A stretch of DNA of 64,000 bases from Nakaseomyces glabratus. Its lineage: Eukaryota; Ascomycota; Saccharomycetes; Saccharomycetales; Saccharomycetaceae. Numbering within the stretch: the first letter of the stretch is position 1; each line of letters begins with the position of its first letter. Positions 57,520 through 64,000 of the stretch are shown one piece after another. Made by a program: the position numbers and the translations under genes. Location of the stretch: NCBI RefSeq assembly GCF_010111755.1, contig NC_088957.1:372001-436000 (forward strand), written 5' to 3'. The notes beneath the pieces were generated by a model. It did no database searches and was not told the DNA's origin. It saw nothing but the letters and a program-made list of their open reading frames with translations.

Positions 57520-60500
57520 CTAGTCAAGGTATCTGTCGAAAGGTTCACCCAACACATTCTCCATAACTCTCACTAAACCACCTCTTACTTCAGATTCAAC
57601 CTCTTCATTGTCATCTTCAAGTAATTCGGCAATAATTGGTACCATTTGTGGTAGAAGGACTAACCAGCTTTCTCCAACCTTCGAATAGATCAGCTTGACT
57701 GTCCTGACAGCCCACAGCTTCTCATTTGATGAACAAGTAGCCTTCATGTGCTCTACTAATAGCTTGTTCATCATTTGATTGTGCTCATCGACAGAACTAT
57801 TTTTGGCTGCTAGAGAACCAATAGCTTTAACCAAATACTTACCAATGGTTGGCTCAATATTGCTCAATTGGTTCACCAGACTTGGGCAGATCAGTTCGAA
57901 TCTAGAAGTTGATTGCCAATATTCATCACGGTCGTACTTTAGCGATGAAGTCAAGGAATTTAGTAGCAAACGACGCAAGTTAACATCGGAAATATCACCG
58001 GAAATAAATCTTTTCAATAATTCATTTACAGGTTCAATCAAATAAGTAAAATATGATGTGATGATACCCTTCAAGTTCTCTTGTAATCTATTGAAGAACT
58101 TGAAGAATGCTGTTAGTCTTTCCTTTTCAGTAATGGATTCAGAAGAAACACCTTCACCATCAAATGCCCACTTAATCAGTATTACAAATAAAGGCCTGAA
58201 AACTTTATCGTTCAACTTCAAAACATAGGTATTAGCAACCGCATAAACAGATGATTCGATTCTACTAATTGTGTTAGTATCAAATTCAGATTGTGATCTA
58301 AATTCAAACAAGCAGATTAACAACTTGAAGAACAATGGTGACTGGGATGTAGCAGATTTCTTTTCAATCTTCTCAACAGTACCTTCAAGCAAACTCAAAA
58401 ATAGGGAAATAGCGGTTGAGTCCCCAGATTCTTTGACTTCTGAATTCCAGACTTTTAGTAAAGTACCCAAGACATTCTTCAAATCTAGTTTCTCAGTGAC
58501 TAATTGAATGACCGATAACCTTGTTGTGACTTCCACACCACTAGAGAAGAAAATTAATTTCATTAGAGAAATCAAGTCGGAAGTCAAGAAGCTAGGAATG
58601 GATTTCACAAGCGCAGTGAATAACAGTAAAATTGAAAGTTGCAATTGAGGTGCCAATTCTTCTTTACTGGCTCTAGTCTCGTTAAATAATTTGATACAAA
58701 TAGGGACAACTTTTGGATAAAATGAAATGAATTTAACACCCATTACACTGACACAGTTGGTGATGACAGCGATCGATGAGATTTGTAACTCTCTAGGTCC
58801 AGTCGAAATAAGACCAGATGCTAAGTTCAAGACCTCAACTAATAAATTATTATCAAAGAAGCTGCCGTATTTGTTAATGAGAGATGACTGCAAATTTAAT
58901 AACACCTGAGCAACATTGTTTTCTTCTTGAGGTATCTTCTCGTTCAGTGTATGTACCACAGATTGAGTTAATTCATGATCATCAACTGTTTCATTTTCGA
59001 ACTTGTCAAAGATATTTGACGCAATATGATATCTGATCTCCTTATCAATAGAAGATTCCAAAAGGGGCACAGTGGTTGTTAGGAATACATTAATAGGTAA
59101 TACGTCCAAAATTGCATGCAGCAAGCCATATAAGGATTGTTTTATTTCCTCCAAAATGTCTCCAATGAAGTGAACTGAGTTTTGCTTCTCAGAGTTTTCA
59201 TTCGTCTCGAATACAAATATGTCAGGGTAGTCCGCAATCAAAGATAAGATCATCTTTAATACAGAACTGTATGATTCATCAAGGGCCTTTCTTGTAGCAT
59301 TGCTTACAGTTGGATCCAGAATAATACTGTATAGTCTAATTTTGAAGTTTCTGCTACTATCATAATAATCATCGTTAGTATCAACAATAACTTTTGTCAA
59401 AAAGTCATAACTATTGTTGGTCAAGTCACAGAATTCACTCTGTGTTAAATTCAAAATCTTACTTGAGAATAAAGCTTGTGTTTCCAAGGTAACCTTTTTC
59501 TCTGGGTTTTTATTTGCCAAAAGTAGTTTTTCGTATAGTTCCAAAAATTTTCTGAATCCTGTAATCTGTTCTTGGACTTCAAACTTGGATAGAAGTAGTT
59601 TTGTAAATTCCACCAATGACCTACTTTCACTGATTTTAAAACTCTTAACTGCATTCGAATATTGTTGAGAAATCAAAAGTAATAACGGACCTAAAGAGTT
59701 ATCAGAACCCAGCGCTTGAACAAGAGTAGTGAATAACCGCAACCTTCTATGCTTTGGGATATGTTGCAGAGCTGTTGCAAAACTCATTACTAAAAACTCT
59801 ATTTCTTCAGTAATATTTTCCGAGTTGGCAGCCAGGAAAGCAGGAACAACGGTCAAAATCGTTTTTTCCACAACCTGTGTTGTAAACTCATCATCCTGTC
59901 TCACACTATGAGCACCCATGAAAGTAAAGATAGGCATTACGGAATGTAAAACTATCTCAGAGCTCAACGTAGCTAACTCCCCAATAACTAAGAGTAACTT
60001 ATTTTGAACTTGTGGAGAAGAAGATGTTCTAATTGCTGAAACAATGATATCAGCTCTAACATTCTGTAATTGTGTCAATCCTTGATCTTTTAGTGACCTT
60101 ATGGTATTTAGCATAGCCGATGCTAATAGTTCCTCTGCATAAAGAACTGGTAAACCACCATCTTGATCCAAAGTTTCAAAATCAGCTAACGTAAAAAATA
60201 AAGAAGACAATAATTCTTCAGAACCCTTCACCTTCTGTTTGTCCAAAGTTTCTAACATGATTGTAAGTTTTTTCAGGTGATCTTCAGCAATTTGCGAGAC
60301 TTCAGCCGATTGCAGAGCTGCCTTATTGGTAGAAGAGCGTCTCCTTCTCCTTTTTGGAAATGAAGTCACATCAGACTCAGAATTTATAGAGTTTTCTTTG
60401 AAGATACAAACAAACGTATCTGGATCTATTTGCAGAGACTGTAATGTTCCTAATGCGTCGTAAATTTGGTCTTCCTTCGTAACGGATTGCAATATTTCCT

Positions 60501-62832
60501 GAACAATTCTCAACTGATTGCTCGTCTTAAATGTTGCAAATACTTCAACTAGTCTATCCACTAGAATTTGAATCAAGTCTTCATAATCTGACTGTAAGAC
60601 ATTTATAATGAAATCCAACATGAAATGATGCTTTTCTTTATTAGAGATCAAATTAACCATTGCCGTTTCAAATTGGATCGGATCTGTTTTATTCAGAGCA
60701 CATCTAAGTAGCAGTTCCTCCCTTCTTTCCAAATAACTCGAGATACTTTCTTCAAATAAGCCAGAATATGATGCTGTGTTTGGGACATATTTACCAAGAA
60801 AGTTTAGGATCATATATTGGGGATACGGTAGAGGAATGTCTAATACCTGCTGTGCCCAAAATAACAAAAACACCTTCTCAGCTTGCTTTGGAATGAAAAC
60901 ACCAGATATATCAACGTTCTCCACAACATAATTTTCAATAAAGTTTTTAGTCCACATCTCACTATCCGATGGACTAGGTACCTTGATGTCCTTACCCTCG
61001 CCATAAAGTTGGTTACTCATAAAATAGTGCTTAGTAAATGGTCTGTTCCCAATTTGACCTAAAATCTTCTTGACACTAATCTTCAAATTCTTGGAAGACC
61101 CAGATTGTGCGACTAATAAGAAAGGTATTAAAGTAAATAAGTTCAACTCCTTATCAATGCTTTGAATATATTTTGAGATGTTATTCATAGCTAGTAAACG
61201 TAAAGCAATCGGAGCGGAAGGTGACACAATGACTCTCAATAGGAACGTTAGTCTAGCTTCAAGTGTAGTCATGAATGAAGATAGAAATAGACCAGCTTGA
61301 TAACCCGTACCAATTGCTTCGATGAACAGACCAAGTATTTTATTAAACTTCTCGTCATCCTCAGATATCATGGACTTATTACTAGTTACTATAAATTCTG
61401 AATTCTCCTCTAAAAATTGCTTGAAAGGCTTTGTTTCTTCCTTTTTGTCTGAGGAGGTATTTTTATGAGAATTTAGGGTCTTGAGCAGTTCTAACTCGTT
61501 ATCATCATTAGTTTTTGAAAACAAAGAAGTTGTTAAACGAATCTCAAACATTTCACCAGTCAAGTTTAATGATGAAAGACAGTTTATAACTAAACTTTCA
61601 TTTTCTTTGACCAAGAACTCAAACAAGTCAATAAGTTTTGACTTGTCTTCTAAAACCTCAGATAAATGAATTAGATCTATAACAATGCTTCTGAATTCAT
61701 ACTTTTCAAGGGATAATTTTTGAACTAATGGGACAACCATATCAAGTTTAGAGTGGTCGAATCTGATCATCGCCCTGATATAAGACGTCATAAACTTATC
61801 GCATTTAATGCTTGGCTCTTCAGTGAGCAGATCTAAAACTCTAACCCAAGTATAATGCTTATCAAATATCTTATAAATATTAGCTGGAAGATGTTCAATT
61901 GCTTGTTGACCCTTCAATGTCTGAGAGATCTTTATAACAGCCCAAAATGCCGATTGTTCAGCTTTTTTATCCTTCAGGTTGGCTAATATAGTTTCAATAG
62001 CAGCTACTACTATATCCTTTTTCAAAGGTAAAGCAGCTGTAAATACAATAAGGATTGTATGTGCTGCAATTTGACAATCGGTCGAACCAGAAGCCAATAA
62101 TTTTGCGGCTATTTCAAGGATTATAGGGACTAAAAATTCAAGCTTTTCATCGTTGCTAGAATTGAAGGCAATCAAGTTTATAAAGCAGCATGTAACGAAC
62201 AATAATTGGTTGGTATAAGTACTCTTATGTTTGATGCATTTTGATAAATAATTAGAGTATAGTTTCAAGAAATCCGTGTCATTGAACATTTTAATTATTG
62301 TAATATTTGTAGGATTGCTATCGTTCTTAACAAAATTTGATAGTGGTTGAAATAGGGCCGGTAATTTCACAATATTAAGAATCCTCTTAAAAATTGGACT
62401 CTGATAATAGTTTAATGTAGACAACAACAGAATTTCAGTATTGTGAACGTGAATCTGGAAACGACGAACAAGCCATTCAGTTGCATGTAGTGCAGGTGCC
62501 AAGTGCCACTTTGAAGATACCATTAACAAATATGCATTAATAGCATTATCTAAATTCTTGTTTTCTTCTTTACTTTGAACATTTCTGTCTATGGTTATGG
62601 AAGTTTCGGAAAACAAAGTCTTCGAGAATACTTGAAATCTTGGTTCGATATCACAGAGCTCTTGTAAGGCACCTAGAGCATTTTCAAAAATAGTTTCATA
62701 ATCCTGAGTTGCAGCGGTTTTTGGATTGTAGATCAAGGAGGCAGAATGTAACTTCTGTCTCTTTTTTCTATCAAATGCAACAGATGCATTGGATGCTGCA
62801 ACTTGAGCTAACTGATCACTCAGGGAGGACAT
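57520..62832 (-). CDS. UTP10: Utp10, t-UTP subunit of the SSU processome
   Basis: The protein has 1,770 residues from the ATG at 62832 (MSSLSDQLAQVAASNASVAF); five more codons upstream have no ATG. It is HEAT-repeat-rich throughout and matches Utp10 (1,769) from the start to the very end GEPFDRYLD. It includes the RRRRRSST basic patch near residue 825 and the BP28 C-terminal domain. Utp10 belongs to the t-UTP/UTP-A module that binds nascent 35S pre-rRNA and supports rDNA transcription and 18S processing. The promoter has textbook PAC and RRPE elements of the ribosome-biogenesis regulon. Confidence 0.98.
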   Translation of the reverse strand: MSSLSDQLAQVAASNASVAFDRKKRQKLHSASLIYNPKTAATQDYETIFENALGALQELCDIEPRFQVFSKTLFSETSITIDRNVQSKEENKNLDNAINAYLLMVSSKWHLAPALHATEWLVRRFQIHVHNTEILLLSTLNYYQSPIFKRILNIVKLPALFQPLSNFVKNDSNPTNITIIKMFNDTDFLKLYSNYLSKCIKHKSTYTNQLLFVTCCFINLIAFNSSNDEKLEFLVPIILEIAAKLLASGSTDCQIAAHTILIVFTAALPLKKDIVVAAIETILANLKDKKAEQSAFWAVIKISQTLKGQQAIEHLPANIYKIFDKHYTWVRVLDLLTEEPSIKCDKFMTSYIRAMIRFDHSKLDMVVPLVQKLSLEKYEFRSIVIDLIHLSEVLEDKSKLIDLFEFLVKENESLVINCLSSLNLTGEMFEIRLTTSLFSKTNDDNELELLKTLNSHKNTSSDKKEETKPFKQFLEENSEFIVTSNKSMISEDDEKFNKILGLFIEAIGTGYQAGLFLSSFMTTLEARLTFLLRVIVSPSAPIALRLLAMNNISKYIQSIDKELNLFTLIPFLLVAQSGSSKNLKISVKKILGQIGNRPFTKHYFMSNQLYGEGKDIKVPSPSDSEMWTKNFIENYVVENVDISGVFIPKQAEKVFLLFWAQQVLDIPLPYPQYMILNFLGKYVPNTASYSGLFEESISSYLERREELLLRCALNKTDPIQFETAMVNLISNKEKHHFMLDFIINVLQSDYEDLIQILVDRLVEVFATFKTSNQLRIVQEILQSVTKEDQIYDALGTLQSLQIDPDTFVCIFKENSINSESDVTSFPKRRRRRSSTNKAALQSAEVSQIAEDHLKKLTIMLETLDKQKVKGSEELLSSLFFTLADFETLDQDGGLPVLYAEELLASAMLNTIRSLKDQGLTQLQNVRADIIVSAIRTSSSPQVQNKLLLVIGELATLSSEIVLHSVMPIFTFMGAHSVRQDDEFTTQVVEKTILTVVPAFLAANSENITEEIEFLVMSFATALQHIPKHRRLRLFTTLVQALGSDNSLGPLLLLISQQYSNAVKSFKISESRSLVEFTKLLLSKFEVQEQITGFRKFLELYEKLLLANKNPEKKVTLETQALFSSKILNLTQSEFCDLTNNSYDFLTKVIVDTNDDYYDSSRNFKIRLYSIILDPTVSNATRKALDESYSSVLKMILSLIADYPDIFVFETNENSEKQNSVHFIGDILEEIKQSLYGLLHAILDVLPINVFLTTTVPLLESSIDKEIRYHIASNIFDKFENETVDDHELTQSVVHTLNEKIPQEENNVAQVLLNLQSSLINKYGSFFDNNLLVEVLNLASGLISTGPRELQISSIAVITNCVSVMGVKFISFYPKVVPICIKLFNETRASKEELAPQLQLSILLLFTALVKSIPSFLTSDLISLMKLIFFSSGVEVTTRLSVIQLVTEKLDLKNVLGTLLKVWNSEVKESGDSTAISLFLSLLEGTVEKIEKKSATSQSPLFFKLLICLFEFRSQSEFDTNTISRIESSVYAVANTYVLKLNDKVFRPLFVILIKWAFDGEGVSSESITEKERLTAFFKFFNRLQENLKGIITSYFTYLIEPVNELLKRFISGDISDVNLRRLLLNSLTSSLKYDRDEYWQSTSRFELICPSLVNQLSNIEPTIGKYLVKAIGSLAAKNSSVDEHNQMMNKLLVEHMKATCSSNEKLWAVRTVKLIYSKVGESWLVLLPQMVPIIAELLEDDNEEVESEVRGGLVRVMENVLGEPFDRYLD

Positions 62833-63310
62833 ATTTTCCACTACCAATGCTTATGTTTCCTGTAAAACAAACACTTGATTTGCAGAAATTAAATTATTTA
62901 TTCCTTTTGATCAGACACTTTTTGATGAAATCACTATCAAGCTAACTATAACTATCCAAGATCAGTACCCTCTGCTTATATATATCAGATTACACATTAA
63001 ATTGCTAGTTTCAAGGTGAAGCTCATCGCAAGCTCATCGGAAAATTTTTCAAAATTTTCTAAAAACTACCAACCCAGAAAAAGCAGAAGAACAAATGAGC
63101 TTCACGTGAAGGAAAAAAGATGGAAAATTGTAAACACAGCATTGTTAAGTATCTGTTATATGCGAGCAAAAAGGAACTCTAATAGCAAAATCAATTTTCA
63201 AATACTATACATATGTCAGTGTCCTGTAGCAAATGCAATAAAGAACTTTTCATAATGATTTCAAACTTTTAATTTAATGTATACTACTATTATGTATATA
63301 TTAGAATTTT
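62833..63310 (-). promoter_or_regulatory. UTP10 promoter and PRM10 3' region
   Basis: This 478-bp spacer lies between tandem minus-strand genes. Two PAC motifs and two RRPE-like A/T tracts lie at 63021-63058, about 190-225 bp upstream of UTP10. AT-rich sequence next to PRM10 suits its 3' end. Confidence 0.65.
63021..63058 (-). promoter_or_regulatory. PAC x2 and RRPE x2 (ribosome-biogenesis elements)
   Basis: GCTCATCGC (63021-63029) and GCTCATCGG (63032-63040) are PAC (GATGAGC) sites. They are followed directly by AAAATTTTT and AAAATTTT, the RRPE core. Dot6/Tod6 and Stb3 bind these in S. cerevisiae. Confidence 0.8.
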
Positions 63311-64000
63311 CTATAAACTAAATAGCCCTGTTTTCTTCTTACCGAATGGATAAACACATAAGGTTGATGCAAAGAGTCCAACTGAGATACCTATCGAAAC
63401 TTCAATCATAGTTATACCAAAAGACATAGAGTTGGATAAATCTACAGTTTGCACCGCATTTGTGCCATTTCTACCAACAATTTGGTTTGCACTTTGTAAA
63501 CCAGACAACAATGAATTTTGAGATGCAATACCGGATGGCACTTGAACAAAGATAGCTGGTAACATTGCAGATACCGCCAACCCCTGCCAGATTCTAGAGT
63601 ATAAATTACCCAATATACCGATAACAAAAGAAGCCAAAGCAGCTGTAAACTCTGTTGAGTTCTGGAAGTGCTTACCAGACCAATATGTCACCACATAACC
63701 AGTACACGAGATAAAAACCATGGCAGGTAATTGTGTCCAGTTTGCTTGATTGATTAATGAAATACCAATGGTGAAAGCAGGCACAAACAGAAAGCGGAAC
63801 CATGGAGAAATCGGATAACCACAGGAGATTTCATTTGTAGCACCTTTGTACATCCAACCAAATAAAGCAGCACCTAAGGTAATACCGAAACCTAAAAACA
63901 AAGAATAAATGATGGCATAGAACATTCTGACCGAACCCGCAACCAGACTTCTACTCTGCAACTCCAATGACCCACATAATATAATGTACCCAGGCAAGAT
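63311..64000 (-). CDS. PRM10: Prm10-type ThrE-like membrane protein (N-terminus outside window)
   Basis: This is the C-terminal 229 residues of a multi-helix membrane protein; the frame is open to the window edge, so the start is missing. It has about six hydrophobic helices, with YAIIYSLFLGFGITLG and FTAALASFVIGILGNLYSRI. It matches the C-terminal membrane part of Prm10/DUF1212 (ThrE-like) proteins. S. cerevisiae PRM10 is pheromone-regulated and of unknown function, and lies next to UTP10, as here. Relatives of ThrE export small metabolites, but a transport role is inference. Confidence 0.85.
   Translation of the reverse strand: MLPGYIILCGSLELQSRSLVAGSVRMFYAIIYSLFLGFGITLGAALFGWMYKGATNEISCGYPISPWFRFLFVPAFTIGISLINQANWTQLPAMVFISCTGYVVTYWSGKHFQNSTEFTAALASFVIGILGNLYSRIWQGLAVSAMLPAIFVQVPSGIASQNSLLSGLQSANQIVGRNGTNAVQTVDLSNSMSFGITMIEVSIGISVGLFASTLCVYPFGKKKTGLFSL

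Noticed and set aside
1..64000. CRISPR arrays, bacterial operons, full-length transposons
   Set aside because: Nothing of the kind was seen; all gene content is yeast nuclear. Only decayed repeat relics were found.

Overview
The window is a piece of a nuclear yeast chromosome from a budding yeast of the family Saccharomycetaceae. It holds 25 protein genes with no clear coding introns, two intron-bearing tRNA genes, AT-rich spacers with TATA boxes, and products that read as close orthologues of Saccharomyces cerevisiae proteins. CTG codons fill membrane segments (POM33, GPI13), so CTG is read as leucine and the CTG-serine yeasts are excluded. Gene order is a mosaic of S. cerevisiae blocks: chr XII left (HIF1-POM33-SSA2, HSP104-ISA1-TPO1-FRA1-GPI13-YLL032C), chr XII right (SSL1-THI73), chr X (APL1-SAG1 and MDV1-CCT7-GZF3-UTP10-PRM10), chr IV (HNT2-YDR306C) and chr VII (OKP1-RNR4). 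From memory this resembles the Nakaseomyces (Candida glabrata) clade, where a TPO1-family gene sits beside ISA1 and HSP104. That species assignment is an inference.

Layout. 1-1405: NDD1 (minus, cut by the left edge). 1.7-4.1 kb: HIF1 and POM33. 4.3-12.1 kb: heat-shock genes SSA2 and HSP104, both with heat-shock elements, with tRNA-Pro and TAM41 between them. 12.4-20.1 kb: ISA1, TPO1 and FRA1, all minus, with a long TPO1 upstream region rich in zinc-cluster-type CGG/CCG sites. 20.9-27.0 kb: GPI13 and a YLL032C-type KH protein. 27.2-31.5 kb: SSL1 and THI73, divergent. 31.8-37.8 kb: APL1 and the cell-surface adhesin SAG1, divergent. 38.0-43.6 kb: HNT2, an F-box protein, OKP1 and RNR4, all minus. 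43.6-50.4 kb: a gene-poor stretch with three tRNAs (Leu, Thr, Asp), one MNN1-family mannosyltransferase and decayed repeats. 50.4-64.0 kb: MDV1, CCT7, GZF3, UTP10 and the C-terminal part of PRM10.

Functionally this is ordinary core-genome content: protein folding (SSA2, HSP104, CCT7), iron and Fe-S handling (ISA1, FRA1), GPI anchors and cell surface (GPI13, SAG1, the mannosyltransferase), cell cycle and kinetochore (NDD1, OKP1), nucleotide supply (RNR4), transcription and repair (SSL1), nitrogen regulation (GZF3), ribosome assembly (UTP10), membrane traffic (APL1) and mitochondrial division and lipids (MDV1, TAM41). Several promoters carry the sites expected from the function of the gene.

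I found no clearly new multi-gene system. The least explained sequence is a run of hairpins at about 45.04-45.37 kb. Close to it is a decayed repeat present twice near tRNA genes (about 45.44-45.58 and 48.90-49.04 kb). Other points of interest are a near-exact 174-bp tandem duplication in SAG1, an altered DxD motif in the mannosyltransferase, sharp GC-rich patches around several promoters, and a start-less hydrophobic reading frame between FRA1 and GPI13.
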